From: Deltaproteobacteria bacterium
Lineage (GTDB): Bacteria; Desulfobacterota; Desulfarculia; Desulfarculales; Desulfarculaceae
Assembly: GCA_020444205.1 (NCBI GenBank)
Contig: JAHLLJ010000006.1
Span: forward strand, 1-64,000
DNA: 64,000 bases
Reading direction: 5' to 3'
This document shows positions 19,938 to 29,442 of this stretch, piece by piece. Within the stretch, counting starts at the first letter, position 1. The number at the start of each line of letters is the position of its first letter. The translations under genes were made by a program, and so were the position numbers. The notes under the pieces were generated by a model. It made no database searches and was not told the DNA's origin. It saw only the letters and a program-made list of their open reading frames with translations.

Positions 19938-21008
19938 TTAGAGGCCCTTGCTGGCCGCGTCGTAGAGGTCTGCCACCAAGGCTTTGGCGTATCTTTCGGT
20001 GGTTGAATAGTGGGCGTGACCAGCAATTTCCTGGGCAACCCTGAGCATCACACCCCGGCTCACCATCCAGGTGATAGCCGTGTGCCTGAGGTCATGCAGG
20101 CGGCAATCAAGCCCGGCCGCGCGGGCCGCCACCTTGAACCAGCGCGTTACCGTGTCTGGCTTGGGCACCACCATCACCGGCTCGGCTATGCCTGAGGGAT
20201 GGGTGGGCATAACCCACACCTGCCCTACTTCGGTCCGGGGCCAGACGCAAATGGGGCCGTCAACCTGATCCTGATCCAGGCCAGCCAAAAAGGCCACGGC
20301 GGCCGGCAGCAAGGGGACCATGCGTTGCTTGTCTCCCTTGCCCGTCACCAGCGCGGCAGGCTTGGGATCCCAAACAATGTGGTTCCAGCGCATGCCAAGG
20401 ACCTCGGCCCTACGCATGCCGGTCCAGAGCAAGAAGCCCCATAGGCGGCGACGGTCTGCGTTAGCTTCGGCCTTTAGCAGGGATTGGGCCTGCTCAGCGG
20501 TCAGATGGCGGGGAAGGTTCTGGGGCTCTTTGAGAAGCTTGATCTTGGGAGCCTTTTGCAGCATGCCCATGTCAAAGGCCCAGTTCAGGGCGCCTCGGAT
20601 ATGGCGCAGGTCCGTATTGACTCCGGCACGGCTCACACCCTGCTGAAGCCTCAGACCGGCCCACTGCTGCAGCTTGCGGGTGGTGAGAGAGCGCAGCAGG
20701 AAGTTCTTACCCAAATCGGCTTGGAGCATGCGTAGCGACACATCATAGCGAGCCAGGCTCTTGGGTTTGATATGCCCTTTGCGTTCACTTAGGTACTGAG
20801 GAATGAATCGGCCGAGGGTCAGCCGCGAAGGGTCCAGACGGGCTAGTTTTTCCTCCAGCCCTGCTTTTTCCAGCTCGGCAACGATGATCTTGGCTTGGGT
20901 TTCTGTCTTGACGGCTGGACCCAACGACTTGTAGCGCCGGCGGTCACCCTCCCACCACTGAAGGTAGTAGCGCTTGCCACGTTTAAAGAAGTTCACGGCC
21001 CTCCTCAT
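19938..21008 (-). CDS. int: Phage-type tyrosine recombinase/integrase
   Basis: TGMRRAEVLGMRW...LHDLRHTAITWMVSRGVMLRVAQEIAGHAHYSTTERYAKA catalytic motifs. Confidence 0.95.
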   Translation of the reverse strand: MRRAVNFFKRGKRYYLQWWEGDRRRYKSLGPAVKTETQAKIIVAELEKAGLEEKLARLDPSRLTLGRFIPQYLSERKGHIKPKSLARYDVSLRMLQADLGKNFLLRSLTTRKLQQWAGLRLQQGVSRAGVNTDLRHIRGALNWAFDMGMLQKAPKIKLLKEPQNLPRHLTAEQAQSLLKAEANADRRRLWGFLLWTGMRRAEVLGMRWNHIVWDPKPAALVTGKGDKQRMVPLLPAAVAFLAGLDQDQVDGPICVWPRTEVGQVWVMPTHPSGIAEPVMVVPKPDTVTRWFKVAARAAGLDCRLHDLRHTAITWMVSRGVMLRVAQEIAGHAHYSTTERYAKALVADLYDAASKGL

Positions 21009-21268
21009 GACATGGCCGCCCGCGCTTCGGCCACCGCGGCGGCCACTACGTCGACACCGAGTTGGGACTCTCGGTATGCATCCAGGGACAGGCGATCAAA
21101 TATCCACCCACCCCGCCCATCTTCCGGATCCGGCGCGCCAGCTATAACGCCCTCACGCGCCAGAGCCTTCAACCGCTTCTGCCCCAAGGCTGAATAAGCG
21201 GCTGCATCTCGAAGCGAAAGCCAGCGAGGTTGTATGGACAGACAATCGCCCAAACCTGGAGACTCCAA
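21005..21268 (-). CDS. Excisionase/AlpA-type HTH DNA-binding protein
   Basis: WLSLRDAAAYSALGQKRLKALAREGVI...GGWIFDRLSLDAYRES; overlaps int start; TTG start uncertain. Confidence 0.7.
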   Translation of the reverse strand: MESPGLGDCLSIQPRWLSLRDAAAYSALGQKRLKALAREGVIAGAPDPEDGRGGWIFDRLSLDAYRESQLGVDVVAAAVAEARAAMS

Positions 21269-21983
21269 GCTTGGGCGAGAGAACGGTCAAATAGGGTAAA
21301 TTCAAATTACAGGCTCCGTGCCCTGGCTGTCAACCCTTTCCAGGCGACAGGCCATGTTCAACAGAGCCAGAGAACCTGCCAGCAAAACCGTTACCATTAA
21401 ATTTCGAAACAATACTTCCCCCTGCTTTGGCTTGGAAGGTTTAAGAATAACCCCTCCGAATTTTTCATAATTTACCGTATCAAATGGTAGGACTTTATTC
21501 AAATCTTGAAAAATCTATTCAAACAATTTTTACACCTGTAGGGGTAAATACCCAAAACGGATAAAAACCTTTCCAAGCCGTTGCGCCTATGTGATCGATG
21601 TAATTCCCTAGACTTGCAAGTGGGGCAGCGATGAATGCCTATGGTAAATACTCTCACGATGTCCACCTAAACATCTTATGAGCTTCCTCCATGGAGCCAC
21701 GGTGAAATATTCCAGATTGTTCAGACTGCTGTGAACTCGTCGGTGATTTTTTTATAGCTATATACGGTCCGAGAGCCTGGGGCAGATACGATGGCAGGGC
21801 TGGCAAACTAAAAAAACAGGCGAGACGGACCGAGATTTGTTGCTCATATTAAGAACCAATCAAGTTATTTGTCAATCCTCCAAGCAAGGAAATCCAGCTG
21901 GCACCCGGCGGGGGCGGTTTACAGCCGCATTATTCGCATTTAGACTATAAATAATTCGTGAAGTTGCTGGAAAAGGAGGAAAA

Positions 21984-22406
21984 ATGTACCAGCACATTCT
22001 GGTCCCGTTGGACGGCTCGGCATTGGCCGAAACAGTGCTTCCCCACGTGGAGGAATTGGCCAAGGAGAGCGGCGCGAAGGTTTCGCTTCTGCAGGTGGTC
22101 ATTGTCCATACCATGCCGGGAGCGGACCCCACTGATGATCAGGTAGAGGCGATTGATCAGGCGAATAAGTACCTGGAAAAGGTCGCCGAAAAGCTAAAGC
22201 AAGCCGGCCTCACGGTGGAGATACATATCCGCTATGGCCACGATGCCGAAGAGATTCTCGACCACGCCGAATCAAATGACATAGACTTGGTGGCCATGTG
22301 CTCTCACGGCCAGAGCGGCATAGGGCGTTGGAACCTGGGCGGAGTCACCAAGAGGGTGGTGAGCCACTGCGTCAAGCCGGTTCTCACCATACGGGCCAGG
22401 CCATAG
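21984..22406 (+). CDS. Universal stress protein UspA family
   Basis: MYQHILVPLDGSALAETVLPHVEELAKESGAKV...MCSHGQSGIGRWNLGGVTKRVVSHCVKPVLTIR. Confidence 0.95.
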   Translation: MYQHILVPLDGSALAETVLPHVEELAKESGAKVSLLQVVIVHTMPGADPTDDQVEAIDQANKYLEKVAEKLKQAGLTVEIHIRYGHDAEEILDHAESNDIDLVAMCSHGQSGIGRWNLGGVTKRVVSHCVKPVLTIRARP

Positions 22407-22478
22407 ACCGAGCTTGCACTCGTTATCGCAAGTTCACAATTTTTTTATTAACACTTATTAGTGTTTATAAATAAAGAA

Positions 22479-22552
22479 GCCCCGAGAGAAGGCATCCGGC
22501 CGGAGGCAGGCAAGTTCATCCACCAGGGTCATCTCTCGGGGCAAAGCTTTTT
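22479..22552 (+). terminator. Long-stem hairpin downstream of the uspA-like gene
   Basis: GCCCCGAGAGA (22479-22489) / TCTCTCGGGGC (22532-22542), 11-bp perfect inverted repeat, 42-nt loop, followed by AAAGCTTTTT. Confidence 0.5.
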
Positions 22553-22700
22553 GCAAGTCAATCCTAACCCGGGCTCCCTGCCTTACCCTGCCATGGCGCG
22601 CGACGCCGTCCGTGCAGACGGCGGTCGTCAATTACCCTAATCTGTTCGGTGATGCGCCGACCGGCTCTTGTGCTTGCTGCAAACGCCGGGAAGCCTTCTC
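22553..22700. repeat. Dispersed repeat family A, copy 1
   Basis: GCGCGACGCCGTCCGTGCAGACGGCGGTC...GCGCCGACCGGCTCTTGTGCTTGCTGCAAACGCCG. Confidence 0.75.
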
Positions 22701-22767
22701 CTGCGTTGGGACAAGACCAACTGCCATCGCTTCGCGACCAACAGGCCCGGCCGGACCGGGTGGCGGC

Positions 22768-24126
22768 CTACTTGTCGGTCAGCAGGTCCACGTCGCCGCT
22801 GGTGCGGCGGTCGTGCTCGATCTGTTTGTCCAGGGAGGGATCGAGCTCCACGTCGGCCGCGCGGGCGTCCTGCATGAGCCCGTCGTGTGAGGAGGGCGTA
22901 TCGGGCGACGCAGCCTCGGACGGCGCTGAGATAACCTTGCTGATGGGCACGGGCACGTCCACCCCGGCTTGGTCCAGGGCCTCCTTGAGCATGCGCACCG
23001 CCTCGCTACGCACCTTGATGAAGTCGGCCGTCCCCTGGTCTACCCAGCCGAAGAAGCGCACCAGCATGGCGCTGTCGCCAAACTCCAGGTTGCGCATGCC
23101 CGGCGGGGGATCCTCGGCCACCCCATTCATGGCCGTGAACACATCCCGGCCGATTCCGGCCACCCGGGACAGGTCTTCCTCCACCCCGATGCCCACGTCG
23201 ATGTCAAAGCGGCGCAGGGGATTGCGGGTGTAGTTGTAGACGACGCTTTTAAAGACCTGGGAGTTGGGGATGCGCACGTGGTTGCCCTGCAGGGTCATGA
23301 TGACCAGCTCCCGAGCGGTGACCCGCACCACGCTGCCCTGGTGGTCCCCCACCGCGATCCAGTCGCGATAGGCGAAGGGACTGCGCACCCCCAGCAAAAA
23401 CCCGGCCACGTAGTTTTCGGCGATGTCCTTGAAGGCGAAGCCCAGGGCCAGGCCCAGGATGCCCGCCGCGCCCATGAAGGCGCCGATCAGGGCGGTGAGC
23501 CCCAGGATCTCCAGGGCCACCAACAGGCCCAGGAACAAGAAGGCGTAGCGCACCATTTGGCGCACCAGGTTTTGCAAAAGCACCTTGTCGGCCAAGCGGC
23601 GGTATAGCAAATCCCAGGAGGTGGCCCAGCGCCCGGCCAGGTAGAAGGCCAGGGTAACCAGGGCGGCGAGGCCGATCAGGGGCGCGAAACCCAGGACCTG
23701 GTCCCCTATCTGGCGCAGCTTGCGCCAAGCGGGGGCTATGTAGGAGCCCACATGGGCCTCCACCGCGATGTTATCCACCACGTAGACCACCCCCGCGATC
23801 TTGGCGGCCATGTCCACCGCTTTCTGGTTGGCCGCGAAGGAGGCGGTGTCGCCGCTGAGCACCACAACCCCATGGGACACCTGGGCCTTGATGCCCTTGA
23901 ACTCGGGCACCCGGGCGAATACGGCGGTCAGGGTGCTCTGGATGGCCCGGTCGGCCGCCGCGCCGGGCTGGAGCTCCGGCTTGCCCACCTGGTCCCCGGC
24001 CAAGGCGGGCAGAGCCAGGCCGGCCAGCAGGAGCATCGCCGCCAGCAGCGGGGTCCATTTCCTCAGGAACGCCCTCAAATCGCCATCCTTTGGCCTGATG
24101 CCCGGTGCAGGGATGCCAGCTTCCAT
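22768..24126 (-). CDS. BON-domain MscS-type mechanosensitive channel
   Basis: Signal peptide, BON-like segment, MscS TM3 and beta domain (MGAAGILGLALGFAFKDIAENYVAGFLL...NHVRIPNSQVFKSVVYN). Confidence 0.92.
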   Translation of the reverse strand: MEAGIPAPGIRPKDGDLRAFLRKWTPLLAAMLLLAGLALPALAGDQVGKPELQPGAAADRAIQSTLTAVFARVPEFKGIKAQVSHGVVVLSGDTASFAANQKAVDMAAKIAGVVYVVDNIAVEAHVGSYIAPAWRKLRQIGDQVLGFAPLIGLAALVTLAFYLAGRWATSWDLLYRRLADKVLLQNLVRQMVRYAFLFLGLLVALEILGLTALIGAFMGAAGILGLALGFAFKDIAENYVAGFLLGVRSPFAYRDWIAVGDHQGSVVRVTARELVIMTLQGNHVRIPNSQVFKSVVYNYTRNPLRRFDIDVGIGVEEDLSRVAGIGRDVFTAMNGVAEDPPPGMRNLEFGDSAMLVRFFGWVDQGTADFIKVRSEAVRMLKEALDQAGVDVPVPISKVISAPSEAASPDTPSSHDGLMQDARAADVELDPSLDKQIEHDRRTSGDVDLLTDK

Positions 24127-24250
24127 CGTGGTGAATCCCGGTTAACGCCAACGCGTAAACCAGTCCCCCAAGGGAATTTTCCAGGATAGAAAGAGGCCGT
24201 ATATGGTAATTCCCAATGCGCGTTCGATGTTAGCGCTTGCCCTTCCCCCT

Positions 24251-24356
24251 AGTCAATCCCTCGGCCTGCTCGCCCCGCAGCCCCCTGCCCTGCCGGCTTA
24301 GCGCCCACCAGCCCTTGTGCTTGCTGAAAACACCGTGGTCTTGAATTCCGGCGAGT
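24251..24356. repeat. Dispersed repeat family A, copy 2 (lacks the hairpin core)
   Basis: GTCAATCCCTCGGCCTGCTCGCCCCGCAGCCCCCTGCCCTGCC then GCGCCCACCAGCCCTTGTGCTTGCTGAAAACACCG. Confidence 0.65.
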
Positions 24357-24467
24357 AGCGCCGCCGGGAAGATTTGTGCCCGCTTGATCGCTTGGTCACG
24401 GATCACATCTCTCGCGAAATTTACTCGCTTAAAGAGGTGTCCATTGAACTGGGCAGGACCAATAAGC

Positions 24468-25604
24468 TTAATGATCCGGTTCGCCCATTTTTCGCAGCCA
24501 GCGGTAATGGGCCGCGATACCCGACCAAAACGAACGGTGCTCCCTGAAAGCCAAACCATGATCCCGACAAGTTTGCTCCACGATGCTGCTGATTGCGGGA
24601 TAATGGGCATGGCTGATGGTCGGGAATAAATGGTGCTCTTTGTGGAAGTTCAAGCCGCCGAACAACCAGCTCACGATGGGGCTGCGGCGGGCATAATCCA
24701 CGGTCACGCTTGACTGATGAACCGCCCAAGGTTTTTCCATCCGCCCCGTGTCGCGGTTCGGTAGCGGGAAATCCGCCTCTGCCACGCAATGGGGCAATTG
24801 AAATACGATGCTCAGGAACCCGCCCAAGACCAAGACACCAATGCCATAGTAAAAAAGAACCGCATACCAGGGGTGGAAAATCCAGGGTATCAACAGTGCC
24901 CAGATGAAAAAAGCGGCTTTCCCCGCCACGAAAACCACCAGTTCATGGGTAGTGGGCCGCGGAAAGCGATGCTTGCCCACGCCACCCATGATCATCTTTT
25001 GAAAATCGCCGACAAACTCCCAATGGACAGCCAAGAACCCGTATACGAACCAAAGATAAAAGTGCTGCCAGCGATGAAAGGGCAGCCGCTTCTGGTGCGG
25101 CGACAGCCGTCCCAGGTAGCCCAAATCAATATCCGTGTCGTAGCCGGTGATATTGACGTAGCGGTGATGGACCACGGCGTGCTTCCAAAACCACATGTAG
25201 GAGCTGCCTCCGACCAGGTCCATGGTCCAGGCCATGATTTTGTTGACCCATGGCGTCTTGGCGTATGCCTTATGCCCTGCGTCGTGGGCGATGTTGAACC
25301 CAATGCAGGCCGTGGACAGTCCAAGCAAAAGAACAAGGAGAAGGCCTTGCAAAAGGTTTTCAGCCACGAACACCAGAAGAAAATAAGAGACCGCGAAGCT
25401 GGTCAGGATGATCGCGGTCTTAAGGTGCAGCCTCCAATCGCCCGCCTTGGAGCGCCCGCCTCCTTGCTTAAAATATTGGTTGACCCGTTGGCGCAGATCG
25501 GTCTCAAAGTCCTTATCTTGGCCGAACTCCAACTTCATAATCGTTCTGTGGGCTGGATTCGGCTGATTTGGGTTTGGCGGGGAGGGTTCCTGCCGTAGGG
25601 TCAT
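24468..25604 (-). CDS. Membrane fatty acid desaturase
   Basis: His boxes HDAGHKAY, HAVVHHRYVN, HKEHHLFP. Confidence 0.93.
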   Translation of the reverse strand: MTLRQEPSPPNPNQPNPAHRTIMKLEFGQDKDFETDLRQRVNQYFKQGGGRSKAGDWRLHLKTAIILTSFAVSYFLLVFVAENLLQGLLLVLLLGLSTACIGFNIAHDAGHKAYAKTPWVNKIMAWTMDLVGGSSYMWFWKHAVVHHRYVNITGYDTDIDLGYLGRLSPHQKRLPFHRWQHFYLWFVYGFLAVHWEFVGDFQKMIMGGVGKHRFPRPTTHELVVFVAGKAAFFIWALLIPWIFHPWYAVLFYYGIGVLVLGGFLSIVFQLPHCVAEADFPLPNRDTGRMEKPWAVHQSSVTVDYARRSPIVSWLFGGLNFHKEHHLFPTISHAHYPAISSIVEQTCRDHGLAFREHRSFWSGIAAHYRWLRKMGEPDH

Positions 25605-25702
25605 GCGAACTCCATTGGATGGTCACGTTGGGTCACGGGGGGGTGATCAACACTGACGCCGGGTTCAACCGCCATCACCCTGCCCAAACAGATTAATTTC
25701 AA

Positions 25703-25815
25703 TTATGCGGCAGTCGCCGCGTTTCATTTCGTTTTGAGCCTTCTGATGATCCCGATGCATTCCGTCACGCAGTTGGACCGCATCTACCAACTTCATTACC
25801 CAATGATTGGCAGGC
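25703..25815. repeat. Dispersed repeat family A, partial copy (left part)
   Basis: ATTATGCGGCAGTCGCCGCGTTTC...CTTCATTACCCAATGATTGGC resembles the starts of the copies at 27.68 and 29.07 kb. Confidence 0.5.
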
Positions 25816-25837
25816 AGGGCCTGCACAGGTCTATATC

Positions 25838-25950
25838 TTGTGAGGGTCTGGATTTGACAAAGAAGAAGCTAAGGCGGCACCCCATCAGCTAACTCATGCC
25901 CATGGTTCGCTTCAGGGGCTTGGGATCACCAGACCCCCTAAAATTTCATA
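25838..25950. repeat. Dispersed repeat family B
   Basis: GTGAGGGTCTGGATTTGACAAAGAAGAAGCTAAGGCGGCACCCCATCAGCTAA...TTCAGGGGCTTGGGATCACCAGACCCCC, related to 26390-26470 and 32700-32860. Confidence 0.55.
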
Positions 25951-25955
25951 ACAAA

Positions 25956-26216
25956 TTATATCTTACCCTTGGCAACCAGATATATGCCAAACCCCAAGCC
26001 GGCTAAAGAAACCGCGCAAGCCAGCCAAGTAATGAACAACCAATCGTCCCCAATGACTGATGGGAAATACCGCCTGACAAAGAAAAACACGTAATTGGAC
26101 GCTGTAAGGACGCACGCGGATGTCAACATCCTTACCGTGTATTTCTTAATGAATGTGTAAACGCAGGCGGCGCCCAGAATTACCTGAATAATTGCCAAAA
26201 TTTCTGCCATGCCCAT
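25956..26216 (-). CDS. Small multi-TM membrane protein
   Basis: 86 aa, three hydrophobic segments. Confidence 0.65.
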   Translation of the reverse strand: MGMAEILAIIQVILGAACVYTFIKKYTVRMLTSACVLTASNYVFFFVRRYFPSVIGDDWLFITWLACAVSLAGLGFGIYLVAKGKI

Positions 26217-26449
26217 TTTTAACCTCTCAACACTTTAGTCAATTTAAGTTGTCCTGCAATCGTTACTCTATCATTTGCTGCGCTCAAATCCGTAAAGGGA
26301 ATTATCCCTTCTTCATTGTAACAAAAAAGAGCGGAAGTAACCTTACATGCCCCCTGACCAGCCTACTAAACTTCGCCCAGACAATAAGTTAGTCCAGTTC
26401 AGGGGCTCGGAATCACCAGCCCCCGAAACTTCTAGGCACCCGGGAGATA

Positions 26450-26640
26450 GCCCGTGTCACAGGCGAGAGTCAATCCCCTCGGCCTGCTTGCTCCGCAGCC
26501 CCTCCCTGCCCTATCCCGTTATGGTGCGCGACGCCGTCCATGCAGACGGCGGTCACCAATCACGCGCTCTATCCGGCAGTGCGCCAACCAGCCCTTGTAT
26601 TTGCTGAAAACGCCACGCCGGTATCGCCCGGGGCCGGGCG
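26450..26640. repeat. Dispersed repeat family A, copy 3
   Basis: GTCAATCCCCTCGGCCTGCTTGCTCCGCAGCCCC...GCGCGACGCCGTCCATGCAGACGGCGGTC...GCGCCAACCAGCCCTTGTATTTGCTGAAAACGCC. Confidence 0.75.
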
Positions 26641-26684
26641 CGGGCATGCGAAAGGACGGCCGAAGTGAGAGCTGACTCCCTGCA

Positions 26685-27056
26685 TCAATAGTTGCGCGAC
26701 AACTCCTCTCGCAGTACCTCGGCGTTGTTGCGCTCCCTGTCCTTGGCCGCATAAAGCAATGTGACCACGTCCACATCGATCTCCTGGGCCAACTCCAGTA
26801 GCTTGGCCTTCTTGGTCTCGGCCTTCAGCTCCAGGCGGTATCGTCTCTTAAATTCCTTCCAGCGGGCGGGGTCGTGTCCGAACCATTGGCGCAGCTCGTC
26901 GCTCGGGGCTAGTTCCTTGAGCCAGCCAGCCAGGGATGCCTGTTGTTTGCTCACCCCGCGAGGCCAAAGCCGATCGACCAAATAGCGCTTGCCGTCAGCA
27001 GACTCGACTGGATCATAAATTCTCTTGAGGCGTGGGCCCTTGCCTTGCATGGTCAC
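26685..27056 (-). CDS. DUF488 family protein
   Basis: LKRIYDPVESADGKRYLVDRLWPRGVSKQQASLAGWLKELAPSDELRQWFGHDPARWKEFKRRY. Confidence 0.93.
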   Translation of the reverse strand: MTMQGKGPRLKRIYDPVESADGKRYLVDRLWPRGVSKQQASLAGWLKELAPSDELRQWFGHDPARWKEFKRRYRLELKAETKKAKLLELAQEIDVDVVTLLYAAKDRERNNAEVLREELSRNY

Positions 27057-27067
27057 CTCGGGCGTTG

Positions 27068-27616
27068 CTATTTCTCCGCTTCGTAACCTTCGACCTTGTC
27101 CTGGAAGAAGTGATGGATAAGCTTGCGGTCGAACTCGTAAAAGTCTGCAAGCATGCGGTCCATCTCCTCCCGGTTGAAGTACTCCATGACCGGGAAGAAA
27201 AAGCGCTTGTCCTCCTTTTCAATGTGCTCAGGGTAAAAGCCGGCAAGCTTTTCCAATAAGCGAATTATCTCTTGGGTGCCGGTGCCTGTGTCTCTATAGG
27301 TTAAGTTGGCTTCGTTCAGGCTTTTCACCATGCCGCGACCAAGTTTGTGCTCCTGGACCAACTCGTCAGTTATGGCCGATAGCTCGGGAGGGAGCTCTTT
27401 GTTACGCAACTCCACGAAAAGCAGGTCTTCTTCCTTGCCGTGGTGGCAGCGGTCGGCATAGACACGAAAAAACTCCACCGCGTCCGCGATGAACTTCGAG
27501 TCCGGCTCAGCGCCCCCCTGAAGTTGCTTGGCTTGTTTTTGAATCAGGTCTACCATGCGCTCAATCAAGCGGTGTTCATGCATTAAGGGACCTATCGGTT
27601 GCATTACGGCCTCCAC
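27068..27616 (-). CDS. Hemerythrin HHE-domain protein
   Basis: MHEHRLIERMVD...HHGKEEDLLF...EHKLGRGMV...YPEHIEKEDKRFFF. Confidence 0.93.
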   Translation of the reverse strand: MEAVMQPIGPLMHEHRLIERMVDLIQKQAKQLQGGAEPDSKFIADAVEFFRVYADRCHHGKEEDLLFVELRNKELPPELSAITDELVQEHKLGRGMVKSLNEANLTYRDTGTGTQEIIRLLEKLAGFYPEHIEKEDKRFFFPVMEYFNREEMDRMLADFYEFDRKLIHHFFQDKVEGYEAEK

Positions 27617-27671
27617 ACAGCCGGATTTGTCGGCTCTCCGGCCGATTTGATTTGGTTATGCTTGTCTAATC

Positions 27672-28035
27672 TCTAATTATGCGGCAGCCACAGCGATTCG
27701 CCCATATTGAGCCTTCTGCCGCCCTCGCTGCGCTCTGTCACGCGTTTGGTCCGCAGCCAAAGGCTTCATTGCCTACCAGACAAAGCAATTGCTCGCTCAA
27801 ACCCCGGCGATAACCGCAATCTCCAGTATTTTTATATGGTAATCCACCTCATTGACCCCGGTCAATCGACCACCTCCCGACCGCCCCTCCCCTGCCCTGC
27901 CCCACCATGGCGCGCGACGCCATCCATGCGAGCGGCGTTCACCAACCACGCGCTCTATCCGGTAGTGCGCCGGCCAAGCCTTGTGCTTGCTGGAAACGCC
28001 GCGCAGGCATCCCCCGGGGCCTGGCGCAGCTATTG
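27672..28035. repeat. Dispersed repeat family A, long copy 4
   Basis: Near-identical and colinear (offset 1400 bp) with 29072-29435. Confidence 0.9.
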
Positions 28036-28174
28036 GTTAGTATCCGTCGACAGGGGACCGTGCCAGGCCGCGGGCATGGCGGAGGGACAGCTTAGGCCAG
28101 TTCTAGCGGGAGCAATACACCGTCACGAATAGATCACGGGACGGCGGACGTTGGCTTGCGCGGGAGCTCGGCCC

Positions 28175-28984
28175 CTAGTTGATGGTGACCGTGGGCTTCA
28201 TGGCCCGCTTGGGGTTCTTTTCCGCAGCCTGGAGCAGCTTGGCCACCTGGTCCTGGGGCAGCCAGCGCACCTTGCCGTGGGCCAGGTCGTAGATGGCGCC
28301 CACCACCATTACCTTCTTGGCCGTCACCATCTCCCGGGTGGCCGGGCTCATCAGGAACAGGTCGCTGATGGCCTGCCACACGTTCTGCTCGATGGCATAG
28401 GGCACGATCTGTGCCCCCTTGACCTGGGGGTGGGCCTTCATGGCAGCCTGCACCGCCGGGAAGATGGGTTCCACCAGGGGCGGGATGTTGCGCTCCAGGG
28501 TGAGGCGATTGCCCTGGGCCGCGGCAGCCACCGCGGCCACCGCGCCGCAGCGGGTGTGGCCCAGCACCACCAGCAGCGGGGTCTTCACATGGGCCAAGCC
28601 ATACTCGATGGTGCCGACCTCATCGGTCTGGGCCACGTTGCCCGCCACCCGCACTACGAACAGGTCCATGATCCCAGCGTCAAAGATATGCTCCAACGGC
28701 ACTCGCGAATCCGAGCAGCTCAGGATGGTGGCATAGGCGTACTCGGCCTGGTTGGAGATATCGGCCAGCTGGATGCGTGCCGCGTCCTGATGTTCCCTCA
28801 GGGGCTCGCCCGCTAAAAAACGGGCGTTGCCCGCCTTGAGCATGGCCAGGGCTTGCTGGGGGGTTGGTTCGATGAGCGCTTTTTGGGCCAGGGCCGGAGG
28901 CGGGCTTGCCAAAAGCAAACTCAGCAAGGTGATTAGTGCCGCCGCACCCAAGCTTTTGGTAAACATGATAGCTCCTTTATTCAT
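28175..28984 (-). CDS. Periplasmic beta-class carbonic anhydrase
   Basis: Signal peptide; ILSCSDSRVPLEHIFD...VLGHTRCGAVAA zinc-ligand motifs. Confidence 0.93.
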   Translation of the reverse strand: MNKGAIMFTKSLGAAALITLLSLLLASPPPALAQKALIEPTPQQALAMLKAGNARFLAGEPLREHQDAARIQLADISNQAEYAYATILSCSDSRVPLEHIFDAGIMDLFVVRVAGNVAQTDEVGTIEYGLAHVKTPLLVVLGHTRCGAVAAVAAAAQGNRLTLERNIPPLVEPIFPAVQAAMKAHPQVKGAQIVPYAIEQNVWQAISDLFLMSPATREMVTAKKVMVVGAIYDLAHGKVRWLPQDQVAKLLQAAEKNPKRAMKPTVTIN

Positions 28985-29071
28985 GGCGAGTCGGGCCGCA
29001 TATTGAGGGCACCCGGACTGGAAGCAGGCCGGGCGCGTTAATTAAGGGTCATCTATCTAAAGGAACCAACC

Positions 29072-29435
29072 CATATTATGCGGCAGTCGCCGCTCTTGAC
29101 TTCGTTTCGTGCCGTTTGGCGCTCCTTGCGCGCTCTCCCACCCGCTTAGGCCGCACCCACAGGCTTCATTGCCTACCAGACAAAGCAATTGCTCGCTCAA
29201 ACCCCGACGAGAATCGCAATCTCCAGTATTTTTATATGGTAATCCACCTTACCGACCCCGGTCAATCGGCGACCTCCCGACCGCCCCTCCCCTACCCCAC
29301 CCCGCTATGGCGCGCGACGCCGTCCATGCAGGCGGCGTTCACCGATAACGCTATCTATCTGGCAGTGCGCCGGCCAGGCCTTGTGCTTGCAGAAAACGCC
29401 GCACTGCTACAATCCGGAGGCCTAGCGCATTGGAC
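29072..29435. repeat. Dispersed repeat family A, long copy 5
   Basis: AGGCTTCATTGCCTACCAGACAAAGCAATTGCTCGCTCAAACCCC...TATTTTTATATGGTAATCCACC shared with 27761-27893. Confidence 0.9.
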
Positions 29436-29442
29436 GAAGGCA

